A DNA stretch of 64,000 nt. Source: Gyrodactylus bullatarudis (lineage: Eukaryota; Platyhelminthes; Monogenea; Gyrodactylidea; Gyrodactylidae). A program made the position numbers and the translations under genes. The stretch spans positions 221,456 to 285,455 of the forward strand of contig SSNU01000063.1 in the NCBI GenBank assembly GCA_012064415.1, written 5' to 3'. A model generated the notes under the pieces. That model saw nothing but the letters and a program-made list of their open reading frames with translations. It did not search any database and was not told the origin of the DNA. This document shows, piece after piece, positions 34,041-43,494 of the stretch; position 1 is the stretch's first letter, and the number at the start of each line of letters is the position of its first letter.

Positions 34041-34899
34041 AATATTTATTTTTCGAATTCCATGATAAATCTATTAACTTTTGATTTCTTTGGACTAGGC
34101 AGCTATTGAGTTTCTCAAACAACTATATTTTTGTTTTTCAGATTCTGTTCAAATTAAGGTTTTTCAAGAAAAACCCGACGACTTTACGGTAGGAATCCTT
34201 CAGAATCATAATCTTGCGCGAATTTTGTCTAGAAAATAAATTTAACACGAATGATTTACTGAAATTGAGTCAAAAGATTTGGGGCAAGATTTAAATTTTC
34301 AAGAAAAATTCTGTAAATAAGAATTCCGCAGAAATTATCAGTAATTTCTTCCTAGGTTTCACAAGTTTTGAAGTGAAGCAAAAAAATTAATTAAGTCGGC
34401 TTGATAAAATATTGTATAAGGATATCAAATAAATACAAGTTTAAAGAGTGTCTGTAAATAATAACTCAACTCAAAAGTACACGACTCAATTATTAAAACA
34501 ATGGACAAACTAGTCTGAAATTTTTGTTTCCATATCTACACAAAAGGGTTTTTATCGTATAAAGAATCATTCCAACGGAATATATGCATACATCTGAGAG
34601 TTTTGTACTTTTAGTTAGTTCAATTCTGATTGCTTAATGCTTGCATAGAGAGGAATCTATAATGGGGTTGGAGGAAATTTTCATTGAAGTGGTGGAGAGG
34701 TATACTAGGGTTAGAGTTTGGCTGATTCCTTTCTCTCTAGACTCAAAAAACTATTTCCATTATTTTTTCCAGCCATTCAAGACTTTTATATCCTGGCTAG
34801 ACACTGGATGAAATATTTCTCCCATTTTCAAATGAGCTTTATTTTAGACCTATTAATTTTTCCTTCTGGGTGTTTATTTATTAATGAAAAAATCTGTGA

Positions 34900-35151
34900 G
34901 CATTCCTATTTGCCTCTTTTCTGATAAAATCTAATAGTATATGCATTATAATTCTCAGACTTGGAGATCCAAATCCTTACAATACAAGAGAATTTATTTA
35001 TTTTACTAACAACCAAACTCAGCTTAGTAGGTTAAACAACTGTAATACAGTATCTAGATTGAAAGATATTAGTTTATTCTTTAATAAGAGTATATTGGTC
35101 ACGACCAAAGAAAAAGAAATTGAATCTCATAGATTTTATGCAAATATTTAA
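34900..35151 (+). other. Possible exon, function unknown
   Basis: An open frame continues from 34900 to TAA at 35149-35151. From a possible acceptor (ATTCTCAG, ending 34958) it reads LGDPNPYNTREFIYFTNN and then a charged segment without low complexity. Its composition is more protein-like than neighbouring frames, but no start codon, donor or partner exon was found. It may be the last exon of an unrecognised gene or a relic. Confidence 0.2.
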
Positions 35152-37548
35152 AAACTTTGAAGAAGTGACGCGATAAAAAAAAGTTATCGAAACAATTGGA
35201 TTAAGTTGTATGGGTGAAATTCAAGATGATTCAAGATCCTTCGAAAATAGTGGATCTGTCGAAAAATTCAATGATAATAATCTGTTTCCTTGGCTGAATT
35301 CGAGACTTCTTTTGAACACCCCTTCAATTTCAATTCAGTTGGGAAATATTGGGAATTTGAAAATTAATTCGAATTTGAATAAAATGAACATAATTTTCAA
35401 TTATTATTTGATATTTATTAGACTTTAATTTAATATTATTGTTATTTATAAATGATCGAGAGAGAAAAAGAACTGTATCAATTTTAATAGCAACTAAATT
35501 TATGTTTTTTACTGCAAAATGCTAGGGTCTCTTGATTCCTTTGAATTTCTATGCTCTTCTTGTATATTTTTTCATGTGTAATTGATATTGATTGAAACTT
35601 TTGTGCAAGTCTTGGGACAAAGGGGTAGATTTCGAAAAATTGGCCAACATTATTACAGGAGAAATTTGTAAATCCAATCTATCCAAGGTTTAGGGTATAA
35701 GAATCCCGAATTAACTTGGTTAACTTAAGTCTATTGGTCGTATCGAGTTGTATTATCAATCGGCAATTCACCAAATAAATTTATAACATTTTTGAATACA
35801 GAATTTTAAAAAAACATGATTTTCTATAGTGTAATGTTGAAACTGATTTTGATTAGTATCTTTTGATTTAAAAGTCTTAATGACAATGGCGACTGCATCT
35901 AGCACGATCATATTCTGTCTGCCAGTAACGATACAAATGCCAATAACGGTCTCTAAAATGTAATCATAGAATTAGTTAATTCTACGTTCATCGATAAAAG
36001 GTCAGAAAAGGTTTTGCTTTTTTTTTAATATTTCAAAAATTATTCTTCAAATTATTAAAATAAAATATCTTATTTGAGGATTTATTACAATAACATCAAA
36101 TCTGTCCACAATTTGTAGTATTAAATTTTAGTCATCAGATTCCTTATAGACCCTGTTGTCTGAAGATTTTACTTTTGATTAGAATAGAGTATTTAAAGTA
36201 CTCTTGTTATCACTAACTACAATTTGACTCAATGATATTTGAAAATCTACCTCATTGATTCGTTCTTCGTAACCAATTCTTCTATTTGAGATAAGACCTT
36301 GGACCTTTTTTATACTTTATTGAATTAAATGGCAAATTTGCATTCTGACCTTAGAAAAACCTTTTCAGATTAACCTAAAAAATAATGTTGATAACTAATT
36401 AACCCTTCATGTCCCATTGTTCCACCAGGGGAACACAACACTTTTTTGAGCGATAATTTGAACTGAAATAACTTTTTACACCCCTCATTAGAAAGGAAGT
36501 TTATTAAGCTACAAAATTATGTATACATAAAATTCATAGAGCTAGCTTTTCACTGGTGCTTGAAAAATCTAGTCAAATATATTAAAAATATTCAGAACGT
36601 TTTTTTGTAAACCTATTTGCTGAGGTTTTGGGAAAAAATGAATAAACTTTCTAAAAAATAGACGTAGATTTCAAAAAGTCTATCAGGTCTCTAAAATTAT
36701 TAGACAGACTTTTACATTATGAGTCTAAGGGAAAGGATATTTTTCAGACATTTGCTTTGTTGAGGGGGATAATGAGTTTACATTTGAGTATTCAATTTGC
36801 CATCATCTTCATCTATCACCCATAGTAACAATGAATAAAAGTAATGATTTAATCAGATCCATTGATAGAGAGTAATTCATAATGTGATATTGGGTGAGAT
36901 TGTGTGTTGCCAGAGACAATAAAAGACTTTTTCTTTTTTTTCGAAATTGTTACGTTTTTTTATTATACATCTCTGGAAATATTTGGGCATTATGACATCA
37001 TGTAACACGTATGGATAATGTATTATTTTTTACACTTCAAAAGTGCATGTAATTTTATTCAATTTTTCTATCTTTTTCTTATTCTCATGTGTGCAATGCT
37101 AGAATATTTCTTTTGTCTTCCATCTCAAATTCATTCCAAAATTCTCACTACCAGAATTCAGAATATATTCTTTTTAAGAGTACATACACGAAATCTAAAC
37201 TATTCTCTAATTACCATGGTAACAATTATTACATCTTTTCAAAGAGAAAAAAAAAAGAAGAAAGTAAAATATGTATTTCATTCCTTGTTGTCTTGTAATA
37301 AAAATTTTACGGACAATAAAAGGAATGATGGTGTCATTTACATGAGATAAAAAAGAAGACTTACGTGCGATCTTTAATTGAGTTGAGATCACGATCATAG
37401 AAGCAGTGTGTACTAGCCGATCTTGATAGCTGCAAGAATATGTGTATTATTTCTCTCGAGGTTATTCGCATGGAAAATCAACTCACACTTTTACTTCTTT
37501 GAGGAACAGCTTTAAAAAATAATTACTATCATAAAAAACGTTATTTTT
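35152..37548. other. Gene-poor stretch with a dispersed repeat
   Basis: 36401-36512 is the second copy of the AACCCTTCAT repeat seen at 7799-7925. The frames at 35210-35428, 37018-37350 and 37207-37398 are AT-driven with no motifs. Confidence 0.4.
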
Positions 37549-38338
37549 CTAGATGATTTTTCTTTTCAACTCACTAGTTGTAGCTGTTGAAGCCTAGGGA
37601 GAGTATGATGAATTAAAATAACAATAATAATTATAAGATTAAATAGGGCATACCCGAGGTGGACTTGTTCTTAAATCAGTGCGAGAACGACTTCGAAGAA
37701 TACTACTCAGGGTTGGTTCGCAATAACTTGGCACAATGCTGCAGTGATGGTGATGATGTGTACAACAACATGTAGTCTCGCAATGCTAGTTAAAAATTAT
37801 GTTAATTTTACATTACAGTATGTGAACATCCAGAGTCAAAGCATTTTATGACGCTTTTCAGAGATATATCCAGCGAAGGCGAAATTCCAGGAAAATCGCA
37901 AGTCTTTCTTAACAGAATCTCACGATTACATTCCGTCTTGGTGCAAATTGCTGGGCATGGATTAAATAAATCTCTAGCAGTTGTGTCACAATAAGCTAAG
38001 AGAGTTCCTCCCAAGTAAACGTCAGTAATTTGACGAAATTCAATTGTAACTGGAATTTGTTCCAGCATATCACAAACAGCTTTAGGGCATGATGCCGTGA
38101 AAAAAGTCTGAATATTTAATAAAATAAGCTCACCTTATCAAAGTAGAGTTTATCATTGAAGCAAATAGGAAATATTGAATCGGTTAATTTCGATCTTCGT
38201 GACAAATTAAAAATTTCAATATTGACATATACATCATTGCGATGACAGAGCCAAGTGCCTGGTGAGCTTATCTGATAGTTTAGAAATATTATTTACGCTA
38301 TTCAAATTAATTTCTCCTTCGAATTTATAAACGGGCAT
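37549..38338 (-). CDS. SPATA6: SPATA6-like protein
   Basis: Five exons on the minus strand (38338-38297, 38271-38134, 38107-37817, 37785-37654, 37593-37549) are separated by introns of 25, 26, 31 and 60 nt and keep one frame to a stop, giving 215 residues. Residues 10-150 follow the N-terminal domain of spermatogenesis-associated protein 6: SPGTWLCHRNDVYVNIEIF, then FPICFNDKLYFDKTF, the LLAYCDTTARDLFNPCP block (compare LLxYxExxxRDFLFP) and FPGISPSLDISLKSVI. SPATA6 is needed for the sperm neck/connecting piece in vertebrates. After the domain comes a Cys/His-rich stretch (TTCCCTHHHHHCS) and a short Ser/Arg tail. It is much shorter than the ~490-aa vertebrate protein, as if only the conserved domain is kept. 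The last two exons are less certain. Confidence 0.78.
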
Positions 38339-38566
38339 CCTTCAAAATCAATGATTGTTTTTTGATTACGTACGTGAAATCGTCAAAGATATTAAAAGTT
38401 TTACTTTTCTCAATCATTAGTGTGTTTGTATATCTTATCGCAGATATTCAAATTTGAAATTTATTTTTCAGTGAAAAGTTTTGACGACAGTTATTCAAGG
38501 ACATCTACATCAGATATTCGATATATAATAAAAAAGTGCATTTCTATTAGTTATATTTGGAGTAAT

Positions 38567-39532
38567 TCACAATCTAGCAATATCTTTGTTATTTTTCAAC
38601 CATTCACACGATTCCTTTATGGCTTGTTTCAGGGGAGTAAATTTGAAGTTAGGAAAGTTCAAAAATAATTTGGCAGTACTAACTGTTTTTTTATACTGAC
38701 CATCTGCATAACTTGTGTCATAAATAATATTTTTATTCTCAAAATTTTCTGCAATAAGATTTGCTACCTGCTTAATAGAAACCTCTTCGGATTCTGGAAC
38801 AGAAAGAATTATAGAATCATTGCTCTTGTAATTAGTCATAAGTAATAATATCAGTCGACCCAAATCAATCGAATAAATGAATTGTCTCAATGGTCTTCCA
38901 CTACCATAAACAACGAGTTCCTGATTTTTCATTGCCTTATGCATTAGAGATGGAATAACATGAGCTTGGTCAATTCTATAGTTATCATATGGCCCAAAAA
39001 CATTAGTAGGTATAAAAGTTTTGAAATTGGTAGCATGTTTCTCATTATATGCATCACATAGAATCTTCAACATTCTCTTTGCATAAGAATAGCCATAGTT
39101 AGATTTATGAGGAGGTCCATTGTGCAGAAAAGATTCCTGAATTGGATATGATGTATCATCAGGAAATATACAAGTTGAAAGACAACACAATACTTCTGTT
39201 ACTCCTGTTTTGTATGCTGCATCGAGAACGTTCATGTTGATTTTCATGTTCTCTGTCTAATTTCGAATCATCATTTATAGGAATTTACATACCAAAAACG
39301 ACAGGTTATCATTCATGTTTGAAAAAAGGCCGCCTACTTTGGCAGCCAAATGAATAACAAATGAGGGTTTCAATCTTTGGAAGTAAACAAGAGTTTCTTC
39401 TTCGTTGCAAAAATTACAATCTTTAGAGGAAACAAATATAAAATCAGATAACTGGAAATGTTCTGATCTTTCAACAGCTAAACGAATACCATTACCGATT
39501 AGTCCTGTGCCACCAGTGACAAGTATTTTCAT
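38567..39532 (-). CDS. GFUS: GDP-L-fucose synthase (TSTA3/FX)
   Basis: Exons 39532-39293 and 39256-38567 flank a 36-nt intron and give 309 residues (vertebrate FX about 321). This is an extended short-chain dehydrogenase. The Rossmann GGTGLIG motif is at residues 7-13. The STC catalytic region (S107, C109) sits in LSTCIFPDDTSYPIQES, and the YxxxK pair (Y136, K140) in YGYSYAKR. Also visible are PTNVFGPYDNY, RQFIYSIDL and, near the end, DGQYKKT and FKFTPLKQAIKESC, all characteristic. The enzyme makes GDP-L-fucose from GDP-4-keto-6-deoxymannose in the cytosol with NADPH. It is divergently arranged with MPC1 (177 bp between start codons). Confidence 0.95.
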
Positions 39533-39709
39533 GACTAAACTAATAAATAATAGAATTTTACTACTCTACGAATGTAATTTTTGAATCACCGGTCAATTAG
39601 TATTTTTCAAAAACATAAACACAAGTTACAAGAAGAACTGATAATTTTTGACAAAATTTGACCCTGCTTTTGAACAAAATTTGTTTAGAACGAATTACTG
39701 TTTTTTCGA
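39533..39709. promoter_or_regulatory. Shared intergenic region of GFUS and MPC1
   Basis: 177 bp separate the divergent start codons and must contain both promoters and 5' UTRs. No TATA box can be distinguished from the AT-rich background. Bidirectional promoter function is inferred from geometry only. Confidence 0.5.
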
Positions 39710-40134
39710 ATGGCCAATATTGTAAAATATGTGAGAAGCAAGGAATTCATCAACTGGGTGACTAGGTAACTTGTAATTTAATACTTTTAGCACTGTAATT
39801 AAGCATTAATGATTTTTCAGCATTTTTGGGGTCCAATTGCTAATTGGGGTCTTCCAATAGCAGCTTTAGGTGATTTAAAAAAAAATCCAGAAGTGATCAG
39901 TGGAAAAATGACTTTTGGTGAGATTTTATTGTAATTTTAGCTCTTTGCTGTTATTCTGCTATTTTTATGAGGTTTGCCTGGGTGGTCAAGCCTAGGAATT
40001 TACTCCTTCTCTCTTGCCATCTCAGTAATGAAACAGCCCAACTAGTACAGCTAGGACGATTTGTTGACTACTGGCATGTTAAAGATGAAAAAAAACGTGA
40101 TGAAATCAGAAAAAGCTACCTAGAATCTCCTTAA
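39710..40134 (+). CDS. MPC1: Mitochondrial pyruvate carrier subunit 1
   Basis: Three exons: 39710-39757, 39821-39917 and 39941-40134. The introns are 63 nt (GTGACT donor) and 23 nt. The product is 112 residues, the family's usual length. [32 protein letters not shown] is followed across the 23-nt intron by [20 protein letters not shown] and [15 protein letters not shown], the defining blocks of MPC1/BRP44L. It forms the inner-membrane pyruvate importer with MPC2. Membrane helices correspond to the [17 protein letters not shown] and HLSNETAQL regions. The first donor is my choice because GTAACT nine bases later would break the frame before HFWG. The C-terminal charged tail is slightly longer than in vertebrates. 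Confidence 0.95.
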
Positions 40135-40342
40135 TTTGATAATTCAGCTAGTCATTTTGATTATAATTAATATTATTGAATATAGTGATAATTCTTCATG
40201 AATACATTTTAATTCTAACATATGACCAACTCATTAAATGAGAAATAATTTCAATCCATTCCCAGTCTTACTAGATAGAAACTTGAACATGAAATTTGGA
40301 AATATTTTTGAAATGCAACATCAATAAAAACAAAAATTATTC

Positions 40343-41308
40343 ATGACGAGAATAAAATTGTTTTACAAATTACTATATTATGAAATTTCACAGATGAAAG
40401 TAGATGAAAATAGTATGATTGAAAACAAAGAAAACATGATATCAACTTCAGATACCGAGTCATGTTTTAAGATGACACGTAAAAGAGCCCGAAGTCTAAA
40501 GCCAGAACTTCCATTCAAACAGATCAAATTAGACACAGAGTCAAATTCCATTCAGTCAACCCAAGAAAAACAAGAAGCCCTAATTGATACACTAGCTCAG
40601 GTATCTGGAGAGTCAACAGAAAAATCTTCTTCCATTGCTGATAAATATATTGAACCAGTTCAGGAATCTAATTATGAAATAATAAATGATATTCATGGAT
40701 TTATCGATTCCTCTGAAATTGTCGGTGATTCAATTGCGTCACACTTTGGCCACATTACCTCTTCCAGTTATTCTTTTATGTCGAAATATTTCACTGAGAA
40801 AGTTTGGGAGAAAGTTCATATTATCAACTCTAAAGCTGAAATTTATCATCGAAGTCAGGGCAGAAAATCAAGGGACATTTCCAAAATTGTCGTTCCTGTA
40901 TTACCAACTATAAACGATGTTACTAATCATTCCACTGCTAGTGTACCACCAGAGTTGCTGCAAAAGTTTGGCCTCTTTGATGACCACGAGATTGTTGGAC
41001 AAACTAGAAACCCTTTTCTCCAGTACTGGGAACGGGATTCCGATCGAGTTGGTGGTGGTCAATGGAAAAGTCGTAAAGATGTTTACTTAAAAATAGCAAA
41101 TGATTCGAGATTTCAATCAATCCTTTCATCAGGCTCAAAGTCGCCAAATCGTAAAGTGACTAATAAGAGAATTAGTCTAGTCAAAGACTCGGCGCAATTG
41201 ACAGCCTCATGTCCAAAATTTAATTTTATCCAAAATATTGAACCTCTTATACTTGGTTATCGTAAAAATGAACAAGGTGAAAGGGAAACTCTGGTCATGT
41301 GGAAGTGA
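40343..41308 (+). CDS. 321-aa protein of unknown function
   Basis: Intronless frame; a second in-frame Met at 40394 (MKVDENSMIENKENM) may be the true start. The first third is Ser/Glu/Lys-rich with a basic patch (MTRKRARSLKPELP) that could act as a nuclear localisation signal. The middle has an Ile/Val-rich stretch. The last third has a more structured look, with FGLFDDHEIVGQTRNPFLQYWERD and then SRKDVYLKIANDSRFQSIL, ending LGYRKNEQGERETLVMWK. No membrane segment. I do not recognise the family. A nuclear role is only suggested by the basic patch. Its stop lies 31 bp from the stop of the convergent PIBF1 gene, so the 3' UTRs probably overlap. Confidence 0.72.
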   Translation: MTRIKLFYKLLYYEISQMKVDENSMIENKENMISTSDTESCFKMTRKRARSLKPELPFKQIKLDTESNSIQSTQEKQEALIDTLAQVSGESTEKSSSIADKYIEPVQESNYEIINDIHGFIDSSEIVGDSIASHFGHITSSSYSFMSKYFTEKVWEKVHIINSKAEIYHRSQGRKSRDISKIVVPVLPTINDVTNHSTASVPPELLQKFGLFDDHEIVGQTRNPFLQYWERDSDRVGGGQWKSRKDVYLKIANDSRFQSILSSGSKSPNRKVTNKRISLVKDSAQLTASCPKFNFIQNIEPLILGYRKNEQGERETLVMWK

Positions 41309-41339
41309 AAAAAGATTTAGATTTTTAACAAATTTTCTC

Positions 41340-42880
41340 TCATACCTTTTTTAGTAATACATTTATATCTTTTATTAGTTCTCTTTTGTCATTTTCACTC
41401 ATAATGAGTCGCTTCTTCAATGACATATTCTCATTCATCAACAGAGATTTTTCCGACATTAACTGGAATATCTGTTTGCTTTTGACTAGTAAAGAATTCA
41501 TGACATCATCTGGTTTCTTTCCATCTATTTGATTTATGACAGACTCAGTTGTTGCGAGCTGATCCCTAACTTTGACGATTTCTTCCTTTAGACTGGAATT
41601 CTCATTGATTAGTACCCTTCGTTCCTTCTCCAAATTTACAATTTGACGTGAAAGTCTCAGACAATGTTCTGTACGTCTTCTCAAGGACAAAGGATAGTGA
41701 TTTATTAGCTTGAACACCTTCTCTTGATCTTCAACATCTGACTCGCTAGTCTTTTCGATTAAACCATCAAATTCTTGTTCTAGTTTTTCATATTCCTTCA
41801 GTTTCAAATTAGCCAAACTCAATTCATTGTTGACTGAATATAACCGTTCCTCAGTGTACGATTTCAGCTAGAAACGAACAATAAAAAGTCACATCTTACT
41901 GAATAATACTCAGCTTGGGATTTCTGAAGTTCCTCAGTTAACGCAATCACTTTTGTATTTAGTTCACTTATTCTTGTGGTGGCATACTTATTGTCCATTT
42001 CAAGTTTCAAGTGGCTAAAAGACTCTGAAGATTTCAGGCTAGACTCTTGTTGGTTGATAACCTTCCTCTTTTTATCCTGCAATAATGCTCTAACTTCATT
42101 GCGTAAACTTATAAGTTCTTCGTTTTGTTCTTTAAGCATAACATCATCAGACTTGGACTTTAAAGTTAATTCGGCTAGACGTTCTCGGAAAAAGTTTAAT
42201 TCTTTACTGTGAGCACTATTTAAGATCTCTTTTATACGATCGAGTTCTTTCACAGAAACAAGATTTTCATTAATCTCAAGAGACTTTTTGAAGAGATCTT
42301 TATGGATTTCATTGAACTTTTCTTGATAATATCTGGCTTCACGGGTTAATTTTTCGTTTTCTATGAGTAAAGCTGTCTCTTTTTCTGTATATTTTGATGT
42401 TAAGAACCCAAGCTTTATTCTAAGTTCTTCATTTTGAGAGAACAGATGGTCCTTGTCTTTCTTTAAAAAATTAATCTGGCTGTTATTCAGGCTAGAATCA
42501 GTTAGTTTTGCATTAAAATCTTTTTTATTAAATGCGGAGAATATAAATATTTTCAATAAATCCAAAGGATTTTTATCATTTTTCTGACAGAGTAATCTAA
42601 ATTCTGGTGTCGTTAAGCCAGAATATTTACACTGATAATCAATTTCAGAATCGGTGTAATGAATCGTAGGAAGTTTTTGAATGAAATCTTCAAGATCTTT
42701 AGAAGAAATTGGTCGCGATTTTAAAAGTTCAACTTGTAGCTGTAACTTCTCGTTCTCTTCTCTAAGTGACTCGAGTTTGAACTCAAAGTAAGTTTTAAGA
42801 TTTGAAATATTCAAATCTTTCTGATTAATCAATAGTCTGAGAAATTTCTTATGTGGATTAGGAGACTCTGTCTGTGTCAT
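41340..42880 (-). CDS. PIBF1: PIBF1/CEP90-like centriolar satellite coiled-coil protein
   Basis: Exons 42880-41900 and 41867-41340 flank a 32-nt intron; the ATG at 42880 gives 502 residues. Nearly all is coiled coil. Blocks agree in order with progesterone-induced blocking factor 1 as I remember it: an acidic LP-TIHYTDSEID-type block near residue 65 (PIBF1 has an LKAFPEDQLSIPEY-type block), LFSQNEELRIKLGFL, then HSKELNFFRERLAEL, and near the end YEKLEQEFDGLIEKT, SLRRRTEHCLRLSRQIVNLE and NSLLVKSKQIFQLMSEKSLL. In vertebrates the protein sits at centriolar satellites and distal appendages and is needed for cilium formation. The copy is shorter than the ~757-aa human protein, lacking part of the N-terminus and the C-terminal tail. 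A stop directly after a donor-like AAAG|GTATGA leaves a further exon possible, though it would run into the neighbouring gene. Confidence 0.8.
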
Positions 42881-43494
42881 TTGAGTCAAATTTTGTGTTT
42901 ATTTTTCAAAAATCTCAATTACAAAAACAAGAATCACAATACAAAAAAGAACTGGTTTTTAAGATGTTAGTTATAGAAGTTCAATTTAAAATTTTTGAAT
43001 TTATTTTTCAGCTGATTGTCTGTGACAAATTTGAGCTTGAAATTTTCTGGTACTACGTCTTGAAAGCCAACTCCAAGGTAACTTTATAGTGAAATTTATT
43101 ATGGAGTCAAAAGAATAGATTATTATATTCATCTAATAGAATTATAAAAATAATAAAAAGATGATCATAATAAATTTATTTATACAAACATTTTTAATGT
43201 AAAAACTTTTAAGCGAGTAGAAAAGGATATAATTCACAAAATATACACGCTTACTTTGCAATGATATTTATTGAAGACAGAAATACAAAAGTATCAACAT
43301 TGCATAGATAGATTCAAAAAAACGATAGTTCTTAAAGTATTATAAATGAAATTAAAATTAGTAATTTGTCTTCTTCATCTTTCTTGCTGTTGTTGTTGTG
43401 TTCTAAAGGTGAATATTCTATTCAAATTCTGGTTATCTGTGAAGAATTGAATAACAATGTAGTGAATGAAACGAACTAAATTTGTATGCAAAAG
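42881..43494. other. Spacer between PIBF1 and STRN
   Basis: About 614 bp: the STRN 3' UTR (including a CAACAACAACAG tract on the minus strand near 43385-43400) and the PIBF1 promoter. The plus-strand frame at 42874-43089 is not supported. Confidence 0.45.

Noticed and set aside
37018..37398. Overlapping frames upstream of the SPATA6-like gene
   Set aside because: Composition typical of AT-rich random DNA, no motifs, and mutually overlapping on both strands.
39766..39820. Use of GTAACT at 39766 as the MPC1 intron-1 donor
   Set aside because: It would put [10 protein letters not shown] out of frame; GTGACT at 39758 keeps it.
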